From the NCBI GenBank assembly GCA_038277395.1, contig CM076191.1, positions 181,490,687 to 181,554,686 of the forward strand: a stretch of 64,000 nt of DNA, in the 5' to 3' direction. Position numbers and translations under genes: made by a program. Positions 10,143 through 20,199 of the stretch are shown piece by piece. How positions within the stretch are numbered: position 1 is the stretch's first letter; each line of letters begins with the position of its first letter. The notes under the pieces were generated by a model that was given only the letters and a program-made list of their open reading frames with translations, was not told the DNA's origin and did no database searches. Origin of the DNA: Dryocosmus kuriphilus (lineage: Eukaryota; Arthropoda; Insecta; Hymenoptera; Cynipidae).

Positions 10143-11420
10143 AATAAAATCACAATTCCTAATAACTATACTGTTGTCTCCTTAGATATTGTTTCAAAGT
10201 ACACTAACATCTCATGGAGTCTTATAAGAAGTACTATACGTAAACGATGGATGGAAATTGAACCTCACACTTTTTTATCTAGAGATAACTTTGACAAAAT
10301 TTTAAATCTATGTCTAGAATCATCATACTGTCAATTCAATAACCAATTTTATCAACAAATTTTTGGCCTACCAATGGGCTCACCATTATCAGCAGCCATT
10401 GCTAATATTGTTATGGAGAATATTGAAAGTAAAGTTCTAGAATCTATTAATTTTCCAATAATTTTTTATTTTCGCTATATTGATGATACCTTAATTTGTT
10501 TACCTAAAGATAAAGTTCAAGAGATTTTAATTAAATTCAACTCTGCAAATGATAAATTAAAATTTGCTATGGAAATGACAACAAATGAAAAAATTAACTT
10601 TTTAGATTTATCACTTACAATAGAAAATAATAAAATCATCACAAACTGGTACCGTAAACCAATATGGTCTGGCAGATTTTTTAATTATAACTCTTATCAT
10701 CCAATTCAACATAAAGTTAGTGTTATTTATGGCCTCGTTGATAGAGCAACAAAATTATCTGATGTTAGATACCATAAAGATAATCTAATTCTTATAAAAG
10801 ATACTTTAAAAAAAAATGGTTATCCATTAGATTTTTTAAAAAGTAAAATCATCGAACGCTATAAATTTTTAAGTTCCCAAAATACAAAAACTCTAGATAA
10901 AACAAATGAGGTATCTGAAATTAGAAAAAAGATAATTACACTAACATATATTCCTAATTTTGATGAATGTCTTTATAGAATTTTTGACAAATGTAATGTA
11001 CAATTGATTTTCTCCATAGAAAATAATCTTAAAAAAACTTGTTTTAAAAGCACAAAAGATGCAAGTAAGAAGGAAAACAGATGTAATTGCGTTTACAAAC
11101 TTAAATGTAAAAACTGTGAAAAAGCGTATATTGGACAAACTAGTAGAGCTATACGTATTAGAAACAGAGAACATGAAAGGTTTATTGAAAACAACGAAAC
11201 TAATACGGCTATTGCTAAACACGCATATGATTTTTTACATGTTTTTAATTTTAATTTAAGAGATGTCCAAATTTTAGAAACAGAACCTAACCTGGACAAA
11301 AGATTAATTCTAGAGATGATTCATATACAACATGATATAAATTCTATTAATCTTAGAACTGAAATTCAAGGTCTTAGCAATATTTATATTAATTTAATTA
11401 CACACATTCATAATTTTTAA
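10143..11420 (+). pseudogene. PLE 'A' right copy: reverse transcriptase plus GIY-YIG, 5'-truncated
   Basis: One open frame from about 10143 (the first ATG, 10251, is internal) to 11420. Palm motif A reads VVSLDIVSKYTNIS, motif B GLPMGSPLSAAIANIVME and motif C FRYIDDTL, then KINFLDLSL and TNWYRKPIWSGR. A linker leads to the nuclease, CVYKLKCKNCEKAYIGQTSR with the late glutamate in LILEMIHIQ. Catalytic aspartates and YIDD are intact, but the fingers and the whole N-terminal region are absent, so this is a 5'-truncated insertion, normal for target-primed elements. It is the partner of the minus-strand copy at 4647-5475. Domain order RT then GIY-YIG is diagnostic of endonuclease-bearing PLEs. Confidence 0.87.
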
Positions 11421-11915
11421 ATTTTCAAAATTTTTCAAACTTTTCTCATTTTTCGCGGGTTATAGCTATATACGTATTATATGATGCTAACCTAAAATTT
11501 CAGTCATGACGTTTTTATCGGACAAACCTCATGGCTCTAACAAAATTTTCCTTATTTTTTAACTTAAACACCTTTTTCTTTAACAAAATGAACACTAACG
11601 TAAGTAATAATAATTTCCTTTAAATAATAATATAATAATATAAACTTTTCTACATTTTACAAAACATTAACTTGAATAATCTTTTGTACAGGTTAGGTTT
11701 CACAGAATAAAGCCTGTTCTCTACAAAATATACGGAATGTTCCATTGATTTTGATTATTATACTACTGCTTTTAAAATGTTATAAAAATGTCATGAATAT
11801 GATTCAAATTTGAATCGACACATGTTGGCAATGAATTTTTTTAAATAAGCAGCAAAAAACCCAACAAAGGCCGCAACACTTTCAATTATACATTATTCTT
11901 GGTTAAAGTTATTAT
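11421..11915 (+). mobile_element. 3' untranslated tail of PLE 'A'
   Basis: AT-rich tail following the PLE stop codon. It is repeated inverted at 4647-5118 and again, in part and in direct orientation, at 15362-15600. It ends against hAT transposase sequence at 11916. Confidence 0.75.
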
Positions 11916-12023
11916 ACACTATAATTTGAACTCCATTTTTTTTATCTGTTACATTCTTCATTTTACGAAGTTCAGATTCAGTTCCATATCCAACATTCAC
12001 ATGCTTGATATTTAACTGATTAC
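11677..12023. repeat. Left copy of a ~347-bp direct duplication flanking the 3.3-kb transposon
   Basis: This copy contains about 240 bp of PLE 'A' tail plus about 108 bp of hAT transposase (minus frame with KHVNVGYGTESELRKMKNV). It stops exactly where the transposon TIR starts (12024). The second copy starts just after the other TIR (15362-15708). By eye they differ at under ten positions. Confidence 0.85.
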
Positions 12024-12060
12024 ACAGCCTCACAAAAAAAAAAATTTTCTGTGTACGTGA

Positions 12061-12540
12061 CCAGACCATCATATCTATATGTTTTTGGGGTCGCTGAGTC
12101 CGAATCCGTGGTCCGTTTTTCTCCATCAGGTCAGGGTCAAGGTCGTTTCAAGGTCAAATCAATATTATTCCACGAATGTGGGCCAAGATACCGTTTTTGT
12201 ATGTTTTTGGGGTCCCTGAGTCCGAATTTGAGGTCCGTTTTTCTCCATCAGGTCAGGTTCAAGGTCATTTCAAGGTTAAATCGAGGAAAATACCTGTGAA
12301 TAGACACAATTACTACATCTATACGTTTTTGGGATCGCTGAGTCCGAATCCGGGGTCCGTTTTTTTCCATCAGGTCAAGGTCATTTCACGGTCAAATGAC
12401 GATTATTTCACGAACGTGGGCCAAGATGCCGTTTTGTATATTTTTGATGTCCCTGGGTGCGAATCCGAAGTCTGTTGGTCTTCAGCAGGTCTGGATCAAG
12501 GTCATCTCAAGGTTGAATCGAGGAAAAAACTTGAAAGCCA
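12061..12540. repeat. Left subterminal tandem repeats (~120 bp, four copies)
   Basis: Each unit carries 'tttttggggtc[gc]ctgagtccgaat', 'ccgtttttctccatcaggtca' and 'aaggtcatttcaaggt'. Units start near 12061, 12180, 12300 and 12420 and decay inward. They may be transposase binding sites. The open frames across them are repeat shadows. Confidence 0.8.
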
Positions 12541-13101
12541 ATAACATTGAATACGTCGTATGATACAGATGTAAAATAAAATTGGATATATTGGTTTTCT
12601 TTTCTATGCTTCAAGACTTCTGTTTTAACGTGATACGGAGGACAGACGTTTAATTTATTCTCAGTTTTATAGAATATCATTTTTATATTCTGACTGACCG
12701 AATGTCTCTGCGCTGAAGGATGTAATATAGCAACATTGGTGAGCCCAATTACATTTTCTAAACTAACACTACATCTGCGTGGTGATACTTGAATTCTTCA
12801 AATCCTGCTACCGCGAGGGATACTGGGACGATGACAACTGCTTCGAAAGGAGATGTGTAGAATGATTCGCTTTCCAGTCCCATGTGGTATCGAAGCCAGC
12901 GTGGCGCGCTGCCTTGCAGGGGGGCGTTAGGGTGTGAGAATGAAGCCGTAGTGTGTCTGACGGCAAGTTGACATTGTCCTCGTCAAAGTCAGAAAGCTCT
13001 CATACTTAGACCTGAGGAGGTATGAGAGTTATCACCCTCAGGACGGTGGACTCACCTGCGATTGGACCAGGATCCCTAACGCGTGGGTACTTACATCTAC
13101 T

Positions 13102-13797
13102 ATGGGACCTAAAAAAAACAAACATAACACAACTTCAAACACTTCAAATAAACAGACTTCAGCGTCTTCATTAAAAACAAATGTAGCAAGTTCTTCATCT
13201 GAACACTACTGTAACAAAAATGTTGATGCATTTTGTTACGTATGTGCTAAGTATCACCTATCAGCTGACCGAAGACAAATATCCGATAAAATTAAAAATA
13301 TTTACAAAAACTGTTTTGGATTGGATATTTATAACCAAGATAAAAAATGGATACCACACAAGATATGTAGTGCTTGTTACATGATGATGACCAGATATGA
13401 TTCCGGAAAAAAACCTGAAAAATGAAAGTTTGTAAAACCTGCATATTGGGAAGAGCCATCATGCGCAGCAAACTGTTATATATGTTTGACAAAAGTGACA
13501 GGAATTAATAAAAAAAATATTCAGAGTATCAAATATCCTGATGTTTCAACGTTAGTAAGGCCAGTAGAGGAAAATATTGATATTGACGATGAAAGCGACA
13601 GTTCAATAGATTCGATGGAAAGTATGTCAACCAATGATGCATGCGATATTAGTAACGCTGAAGAAGATGAATATAAAGATGGAGATGAATATACTTCAGA
13701 TGATGGAAATATGAGTACAAGTAGTGAATACTATGCTACTAATGGTCTAAACAAAACTCCAAAAATCATAGATCAAAAAGAATTGATGATCTTGTAA
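13102..13797 (+). pseudogene. N-terminal part of the transposase: Cys-rich domain and acidic linker
   Basis: Starts MGPKKNKHNTT, a Ser/Thr/Asn-rich lead. A cysteine cluster follows (CYVC near residue 40, CSAC near 93, then C...CYIC near 125), probably a zinc-binding DNA-recognition domain, and then a long acidic stretch (DIDDESDSSIDSMESM, EEDEYKDGDEY). A TGA at 13423-13425 interrupts the frame, which resumes without shift through 13797. A frameshift near 13785 joins it to the next block (RDLDLPKDKVEYL in the other frame). The start is preceded by AT-rich untranslated sequence from about 12545. Confidence 0.65.
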
Positions 13798-14960
13798 GGG
13801 ACCTGGATTTACCTAAAGATAAAGTGGAATATCTAGCTTCATACATGAAAGGCAACAACTGGCTCTCAAAAGGCACAAGAATATCATATTACCGAAACCG
13901 GGAGGAAAACTTTAGAAAATATTTTACGATGATAGGGGAACCTTCATTAGTGTATTGCAATAATGTGGAAGGGTTAGTGAATGAGTTACAGATAGGAATC
14001 TATAAGGACAATGAATGGAGACTATTTATAGGCTCCTCCACTACAAGTCTGAAGGCAGTATTACTTCATAACACTAATGTTTTTGCTTCAATTCCCTTAG
14101 CTCATTCAACCGTACTAAAAGAAGAATATAGTACGATGAAATTCATTTTAGAGACAATAAAATATTCTGAGCATAACTGGCTTATTTGCGGAGATCTTAA
14201 GATTTTAACTATACTGTTAGGACAACAATCTGGAAATACGAAATATCCTTGTTTTTTGTGTTTATGGGACAGTAGAGATCACAGGAAGCACTATATAACG
14301 AAGATATGGCCGAACAGAACCTCTTTCGAGGCTGGTTCTGCTAATATTGTACGCGAAACACTGGTTGATCGCAGTAAGGTATTGCTTCCACCCCTCCACA
14401 TCAAACTCGGCTTGATGAAGCAATTTGTAAAAGCCTTAAATAAAGAAGGAGAATGCTTTAAATATTTGAAGAAAAAATTCCCTAAACTCAGTGATGCAAA
14501 AATTATTGAAGGTATCTTTGATGGACCACAAATACGTGAATTGTTAAAAGATAATGAGTTCGTTCTTGTAATGACTGACAAAGAAAGAGCAGCATGGGTC
14601 AGTTTTAAAGAAGTTGTACAAAATTTTCTTGGGAATAATAAAAGCGTAGAGTACAAGAAAATAGTGGATCGAATGTTGGAAAACTATAAGGAACTAGGAT
14701 GTTTGATGAATTCAAAATTACATTATTTGCATTCACATATAGATTACCTTCCACAGAATCTAGGGGATTTCAGTGAGGAGCAGGGGAGAGAGGTTCCACC
14801 AAGATATAAAGAAAATGGAAAAAAAGATATCAAGGACGGTGGGATGTGAACATGATGGCTGATTACTGCTGGTCATTGAAGAGAGAAAGTAATAAAAAAG
14901 GAGTCAAGCGTAAAAGAGAGTCATTTGTACGATCATTTAAAAAGAAAAGAGTAAGATAGC
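13790..14960 (+). pseudogene. Transposase-like core of an unnamed arthropod transposon family
   Basis: A 341-codon frame (13824-14849) runs from the NNWLSKGTRISYYRNREENF block through EWRLFIGSSTTSLKAVLLHN, NWLICGDLKILTILLGQQSG, YPCFLCLWDSRDHRKHY, LLPPLHIKLGLMKQFVKAL, DGPQIRELL and NFLGN, to LHSHIDYLPQNLG. I recall the same ordered blocks in many uncharacterised arthropod proteins; the scattered Asp, His and Glu residues suggest an RNase H-like nuclease, which is inference. After 14765 two small indels shift the frame; the tail (HQDIKKME, then ADYCWSLKR and a basic end) is readable to about 14960 in the other frames. The copy is therefore broken by at least three indels plus the upstream stop. 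A second, shorter remnant lies at 26405-26552. Confidence 0.7.
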
Positions 14961-15019
14961 ATACAAAACAATAGATAAATGAAGGTTCTCGATATTTTCT
15001 AAATCCATGGTACATATAG

Positions 15020-15335
15020 TTATAATGTCTGTCTCTGTTTACTCAGCGACCCTAAAAACGTATACATGTGGTAGTTGTGTCTGTTAACAGGAGTTTTCCT
15101 CGATTTAACCTTGAAATGACCTTGACCCTGACCTGATAGAGAAAAACAGATCTCGAATTCGGATTCAGGGACCTCAAAAACATACAAAAACGGCATCTTG
15201 GTCCACATTCGTGGAATAATATTGATTCGACCTTGAAATGACCTTGACCCTGACCTGATGGAGAAAAACGGACCCCTGATTTGGACTCAGCGACCCCAAA
15301 AACATATAGATATGGTGGTCTGGTCACATGGACAG
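15020..15335. repeat. Right subterminal repeats, inverted to those at 12061-12540
   Basis: Two to three units carrying 'cgaccccaaaaacatat' and 'accttgaaatgaccttgaccctgacctga' in inverted orientation to the left array. They support the limits of the transposon. Confidence 0.75.
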
Positions 15336-15361
15336 AAAATTTTTTTTTTTGTGGGGCTGTC

Positions 15362-15708
15362 TAATCTTTTGTACAGGTTAGGTTTCACAGAATAAAGTAT
15401 CTTCTCTACAAAATATACGGAATGTTCCGTTGATTTTGATTATTATACTACTGCTTTTAAAATGTTATAAAAATGTCATGAATATGATTCAAATTTGAAT
15501 CGACACATGTTAGCAATGAATTTTTTAAAATAAGCAGCAAAAAACCCAACAAAGGCCGCAACACTTTCAATTATACATTATTCGTGGTTAAAGTTATTAT
15601 ACACTGTAATTTGAACTCCATTTTTTTTATCTGTTACATTCTTCATTTTACGAAGTTCAGATTCAGTTCCATATCCAACATTCACATGCTTGATATTTAA
15701 CTGATTAT
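15362..15708. repeat. Right copy of the ~347-bp direct duplication
   Basis: Begins with 'taatcttttgtacaggtt', one base after the transposon end, and repeats 11677-12023 in the same order: PLE tail, then hAT transposase. It contains ACACTGTAATTTGAA (15601-15615), matching the left side of the PLE pair exactly. Confidence 0.85.
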
Positions 15709-16195
15709 TTATGTCTTTGATATCAATTTTCGTTAAATCAGATTTTGCTACAATGTCAGATTTTATGAATCTTTTCATGGTTAATCTAACAACAACCAAT
15801 ATTTCCGAGTAGAGAAACGAAGCTAATAGGTTCGTTTGACTGAAACTTTGTCAGAAACGGCAGAACATCGTTTACAAGTGTTTGGAAAAAAGTAAGTTTC
15901 GCCTCTAAGAATTGATCTTTTACTGCTTCTGAAACTGTTCTAAAACTAGTGCAAGTCGGTTCGATTTTTTTTTTTATTAAGTGTTTTGCATGCTTCTGAA
16001 TATCAGATAAAACCTTGAGAGCGCGCTCAGCGACTTCTTCATTTTCTAACCAAAGAACTGAACAAAATTTCATTGGAAATTTTGTGGATCCAGTGACATT
16101 TGTGTACTGAGCTCTACGAGCTGGGATATTTTTGTACAAATTGTACAATGCTCGCATCAAATCCACAGTGAACAAAATATTCCCTTAGTTTCTTT
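15578..16195 (-). pseudogene. hAT transposase, middle part (broken)
   Basis: The minus frame from about 16190 gives DLMRALYNLYKNIPARRAQY, PMKFCSVLWLENEEVAERAL, TSFRTVSEAVKDQFLEAKL and LPFLTKFQSNEPISFV, blocks typical of this hAT type. A frame change near 15790 is followed by MKRFIKSDIVAKSDL and YGTESELRKMKNVTDKK before the PLE insertion. The N-terminal zinc finger and first catalytic region are missing between here and the TIR at 16462. It joins the C-terminal fragment at 3890-4640. Confidence 0.75.
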
Positions 16196-16462
16196 CCGGA
16201 TACGAGTGTTTTGCATTTTTCACTATAAAATTACTTGCCAAATTTTTCTCCTTTTATGCAGCCAAGCAATAGCGGTTTTAGTCTGAATAAAGATTTTTTT
16301 TCATATGAAAAAAAAATAGTCTTGACTGACTGCATTGGAAAAGAAAAATCACGGAAATAAAAAATTCCCTGATTTCGGAAAAAAATCCCTGACTATTTCC
16401 TGACTTTTCCAGAAAAATAATCCCTGACATTTCCTGACTTTCCCTGACCGGTGGACATCCTG

Positions 16463-16986
16463 TGGATGTGCAAGCGTAAAAATTAGTTTACAAAGGAAAA
16501 GGGCAAATAAATCGGACATAAAATGTAGAGATAAGTATAAATATAAACTTTAAAAAATGTTTCAAAAACATATCTAATGTAACAATTCCAGATGAGGTAG
16601 CAGAAACCTTTGCTTTGGAGGGGAAAAAATGGTATTCCTTTTAGTTCTGATAAAATTCCATCTAATAATATCATTGCAAATATTGAAGAATGTATAAAAA
16701 ATTTTGAGGATGATAAAAAATCTAATCTAAGAAAAGTTGTCACAGATTTAATTTCAAATCATACTAAAATTAACAAATTCAATTATTCTAATAAAATTTT
16801 AGAAACAGTTTAAAAATATCAAACATCATAGAGATTTTTTTTTTTTAATGCAGATAAATGTAACATAACTGTTGCCGCTAATAGGGACGACTGCATTAAA
16901 ACTATTAAAAATCTTTTACAAAATAACATTTTATATAAAAAAGTTAATACCACTTTAGTTCCGTCGGTAGAAGAAAAATGTAATGA
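16463..16986 (+). pseudogene. PLE 'F', N-terminal part of reverse transcriptase
   Basis: From about 16545 a plus frame reads ISNVTIPDEVAETFALE, then after a shift NGIPFSSDKIPSNNIIANIEECIKNFEDD and, after another break, NADKCNITVAANRDDCIKTI. It is collinear with PLE 'B' residues 90-215 but diverged, and carries stops and shifts. It stops at 16986, where a 12-bp target duplication marks the entry of PLE 'G'; it resumes at 19551. Confidence 0.75.
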
Positions 16987-16998
16987 TTATATCTAGAT
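16987..16998. repeat. Target-site duplication of PLE 'G', left copy
   Basis: TTATATCTAGAT, identical to 19539-19550. PLE 'F' coding sequence is continuous across the two copies once the intervening element is disregarded. Confidence 0.85.
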
Positions 16999-17172
16999 TC
17001 AAATAAAGAAGACTTAGAAATTATCTAAACCAAAAACATTCATTTGAATAACTATAAAAAACATGAAAATAAGCTTTTAAAATTGATCGAAAATGAAACT
17101 AATGTTCAGGAACGAAATTGAAACTTACACAAAATTTTTGAGGAAGGAGAGAAGGATTCTTGGTTTGTAAAT

Positions 17173-18555
17173 TTGTCAGGTGTTCAGATTCCTGACTCAG
17201 TGCATGATATTTTGAGAATGGGTAGAGGCTTTAGTAACTGTGCAACTAAAAGTAAGTCGAAGAAAATGATAGAGATTTTTAAGGAAGTTGAAGCGAGCAT
17301 GCGCAAGCTACCAGTATTAGATCAGCAGGATTTCAGGAACAAAGTCCTACATCTTTCCAAAAGCTTTGTTGATAAAGAGCGTTTACACATTAGTGTTTTT
17401 GATCGAAAGGTTGCTAAGGGCCTCTTGACAACTAAACACTTTCTCAAGAAAAACCCGGATCTGATTTGTATGAATGCTGACAAGGGTAACATCACTGTTT
17501 GCATGAGGAAATCGGAATATGTGAGGGACATGGAGCGCTTGCTTTCTGATGAAGAGGAACTTGAAATAATAAATGAAAATCCAATTTAAAAGTTAAAGAA
17601 TAGTCCTTTTAGATTGCTGAATAATTAGAGATTGGCTGGACTTCTGGGAAAAGATATTAGATGGACAGATGTCAATACTCAGGATTCGGTTCTTGCTAGA
17701 TGCTATGGTTTGAGGAAGATTCATAAGGAGAATCATCCTTTGAGATTGATTGTTTCGACCATTAACACTCCTACTAAACTTTTAGAACGAAATTTCAATG
17801 TGATTATCAAAGACTCCATTGATGTGTCAAATTATAGCATAAAGAATATTTGGGTTTTTCAAAAATTTATAACGCAAAAAAAGGTTCTGGATGATTGTGT
17901 CATGATTTCTTTGGATGTTGTGGCAATGTTTCCAAACATACCTTTGGATTTAGTTAAAGCAGCTATTGTTAATGGATGGGATAAAATTAAAGTACGCACT
18001 AGATTGGATCGAAAACAATTTCTAAAAAGGATAGATTTTATAATGAATTCCACTTATTTTAAGTTCAATGGAGTCTTTTATAAACAAAAGTTTGGTACTC
18101 CAATAGGTTCTGTCATTTCTCCGGTTTTGGTAGAGATCGTGATGGAGCATTTGGAGAATTTCGCTTTTCAGCAGTTGGATTTTGATGTTCTTTTTTACTC
18201 TCGTTATGTGGATGACACTTTTTTGTGCGTTCCTTTGAATAAGATAGAGATGGTGGTTGAGGCCTTTAATGGTTTTCATCCGAAACTTCAATTCACTTGT
18301 GAGATCGAGCAAAATAGCAAAATTAGTTTTCTGGACTTAGAGTTAACAAGACTTCCAGATGGGAGTATTATTAGTAACTGGTTTAGAAAGAGTACTTATT
18401 CTGGCAGCATTTTGAACTTTTTTTCTGAACATCCTATACAAAATAAAATTGCGGTAATTAAGGGGTTTGTTGACAGAGCTGTGGGTTCGTCCAGTGAGTC
18501 TTTTCACACACAGAATTTGAGCATCGTTAGGAAGACATTGTTTTTGAATCCATAG
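17173..18555 (+). pseudogene. PLE 'G' reverse transcriptase (two in-frame stops)
   Basis: The same frame runs 17173-17589 and 17632-18555, broken by a TAA at 17587 and a TAG near 17626. It opens VQIPDSVHDILRMGRGF (the PLE 'IPD' block), then MNADKGNITVCMRK. Beyond the stops: CYGLRKIHKENHPLRLIVST, motif A MISLDVVAMFPNIPLDL, motif B FGTPIGSVISPVLVEIVMEHLE, motif C SRYVDDTFL, and ISNWFRKSTYSGS. Catalytic aspartates and YVDD are intact. Motif B has GSVISP where GSPLSP is usual. The role is target-primed reverse transcription. The two stops lie close together, so decay is mild. Confidence 0.85.
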
Positions 18556-18665
18556 TTTGGCCAAGTTTCTAAGACTATTCAATTTATGTTGAGAAAGTTT
18601 AAGATCCATACAATTTTTAGAGTTCCTTTTAAAATGGACTTTTTCACAACTTTGGTACAGATCCT

Positions 18666-19016
18666 TTGGAAAAGTTTGAAAAGGGTGGGATAGTTTATAA
18701 AATCATTTGCAAGAAATGTGGAATGGCTTATGTCGAACAGACTGGTAGACTTCTTAATACCAGAGTCGAGAAACATAAGAATGATGTACGTTTGAAACGT
18801 TCTTATCGCAGTGTTCTTGCTAGACATACTAGTGAATGTGCCGAATGTTTCTTCGATTGGGATGGTGTTCAGATTTTGCATTATGAGAGTGATAAGGGTA
18901 AGAGGGAATTCATGGAAATGCTTTATATTAAAAAACAAAAGGAGTTATCTATAAATTTAAAGACTGATTTGGATAAATTAAATGGTTGTTTTGATGGTAT
19001 AATTGACTACATTTAG
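18666..19016 (+). CDS. PLE 'G' GIY-YIG endonuclease domain (other frame)
   Basis: 116 codons: KGGIVYKIICKKCGMAYVEQTGR, then LNTRVEKHKNDVR, ARHTSECAECFFDWDGVQIL and KREFMEMLYIKK. The glycine of the YIG core is replaced by glutamate (YVEQ), which probably impairs the nuclease. The catalytic glutamate in EFMEML remains. It lies downstream of the RT stop at 18555 in a different frame, so there is at least one indel in the linker. Confidence 0.8.
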   Translation: MEKFEKGGIVYKIICKKCGMAYVEQTGRLLNTRVEKHKNDVRLKRSYRSVLARHTSECAECFFDWDGVQILHYESDKGKREFMEMLYIKKQKELSINLKTDLDKLNGCFDGIIDYI

Positions 19017-19268
19017 AGTTTAAATTCCATGAATCCTTTTCTTTTTCTTTTCTCTTTATTTTTCTGGATTTTAATTTGCTTTTATATTGGTGGTCTTTGT
19101 TCCTGAGTCAATACGTGCTTATTTTTCTTACCTTTTCAGCTATGGGGTTTATTGTTGTGCCTATTATTTTCTTATTACTTAGTCGGGTCTCAAAGGCGGA
19201 AGATCGTGGCGACCTCGCAGAGCTGGCTGGGTGATATTATTTTTCATTATAATTTCTTTTTTTTTTTG

Positions 19269-19306
19269 CCTTGATAAGGGGTGTTATCTGTGCACCGAAA
19301 CGTTGC
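19269..19306 (+). ncRNA. Hammerhead-like motif of PLE 'G'
   Basis: CTTGATAAG, then a stem GGTG...CACC around TTATCTGTG, then GAAACGTT. The order matches a hammerhead (CTGATGA, stem II, GAAA, short stem III), with changes in the first core element and at the cleavage triplet. It lies about 250 bp after the GIY-YIG stop, the expected PLE terminal position. Confidence 0.5.
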
Positions 19307-19538
19307 CTTTTTATGAATTGTAATAGGTTTTTCGTTTTGGGTTTTAACAAAGTAGAAACAAAAGAAGACGAGGGAAAGAAAAAAGAAGGAAGGGGATTTG
19401 GTTGGTTGCTTTCTCTTTTCCCTCCTCTTTTCTTGCTTTTCTTGTTCGGATTTTTGCTAGAAAACTTTTCAATTTTTTAGGTTTATTTGACCAAATTTCA
19501 TCGTCGAGTTTTTTTTTTTTTTATTAACAGCTTTTTAC

Positions 19539-19550
19539 TTATATCTAGAT
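19539..19550. repeat. Target-site duplication of PLE 'G', right copy
   Basis: TTATATCTAGAT, identical to 16987-16998. PLE 'F' coding resumes directly after it with RWENKRHINEQFAFRLKNYG. Confidence 0.85.
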
Positions 19551-20020
19551 GGGAAAATAAAAGACACATAAACGAGCAATTTGCCTTTCGTTTAAAAAAT
19601 TACGGTTATGTTGTAACTAATGCATATTATGACTTACCGAAATTTCATAAGCCTGATTTAAAATGGAGAATCATAGTTCTTTACTATTGCTTCTCCAATT
19701 TACAATTTGGCTAAATTTTTATCCAGCATCCTCAAATCTGCTCCAGGAACTACAAATTTTTTCATTAAGGATAGTAGGGATTTTAAAAATAAAATCAAAA
19801 ACATAAATGTACCAAATTCTCATTCTTTAGTTTCCGTAGATGTCATACTTCCATGCTTGATAACATACCTTTGGATTTAGTTTTAGATTGTATTGAAGAA
19901 AAATTGCAAGTGTACAAGAATTTAACTAAAATTTCCAATTCTGAAATTTTTATTGAGACCAAAAGTGTTTTCAACAACACTGTTTTTTCATTTTATAATA
20001 TATTTTGTAATAAAAAGGGA
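19551..20020 (+). pseudogene. PLE 'F', central part of reverse transcriptase
   Basis: Continues PLE 'F' after the 'G' insertion: FAFRLKNYGYVVTNAYYDLPKFHKPDLKWRII, then in shifted frames SMLDNIPLDLVLDCIEEKL and FNNTVFSFYNIFCNK, matching PLE 'B' residues 245-385. It ends before motif B; catalytic motif C is absent. What follows to 20194 is AT-rich and not recognisable as PLE. Confidence 0.7.
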
Positions 20021-20199
20021 TGAAACACGTCGTTTATTCAGCAAGAGTGCAACCTTAATTAACAAATTCTTAACTTTTAAACTATTTGTCACAGAGCTTT
20101 CGATGAGAGCTCATTTTAAAGCTTATTTTACTCTCTACACAGATTTTTTGTCTTCCTTCACTCAAAGCAACAATCGACACAACTTGACAAACTGTACTC

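Larger units (their letters stand above)
12024..15360 (+). mobile_element. DNA transposon with unclassified transposase
   Basis: The left end ACAGCCTCACAAAAAAA and the right end TTTTGTGGGGCTGT are inverted copies; homology continues for more than 80 bp (TGACCAGACCA, then ATATGTTTTTGGGGTCGC). Subterminal ~120-bp repeats stand about four times at the left and two to three times, inverted, at the right. A broken transposase-like gene is read rightward (13102-14960). No short target duplication is visible; instead a ~347-bp direct repeat abuts both ends. I do not know a superfamily name for this protein type. Confidence 0.8.
3489..16462 (-). mobile_element. hAT-like DNA transposon, interrupted by nested insertions
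   Basis: The left end CAGGGTGTCTACC (3489) and the right end GGTGGACATCCTG (to 16462) are inverted copies. They are followed by matching subterminal 'tccctgac/ttttccctgact' repeats (3489-3560 and 16380-16462). Pieces of one transposase lie on the minus strand inside both ends (15578-16195 and 3890-4640), so this was once one element read right to left. hAT elements normally leave 8-bp duplications; the flanks here (atctggtt and tggatgtg) do not match, perhaps through later rearrangement. The 5' (BED-finger) part of the transposase is not found. The middle is occupied by PLEs and other DNA transposons. Confidence 0.75.
16999..19538 (+). mobile_element. PLE 'G', complete insertion with 12-bp target duplication
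   Basis: A 2.54-kb insertion into PLE 'F'. Order: PLE N-terminal helical region, reverse transcriptase (17173-18555 with stops), GIY-YIG (18666-19016), then a 3' region with a hammerhead-like motif (19269-19306). Its protein lineage is distinct from A to F. It uses fewer A/T-ending codons than its neighbours, suggesting a different or younger source. Confidence 0.85.

Noticed and set aside
12051..12544. Plus-strand ORFs of 82 and 122 codons with repeated 'FLGSLSPN' peptides
   Set aside because: They translate the subterminal 120-bp repeats of the transposon, not a gene.
3481..16470. An 8-bp target duplication for the hAT-like element
   Set aside because: Flanks atctggtt and tggatgtg do not match; I could not find a shifted pair that does.
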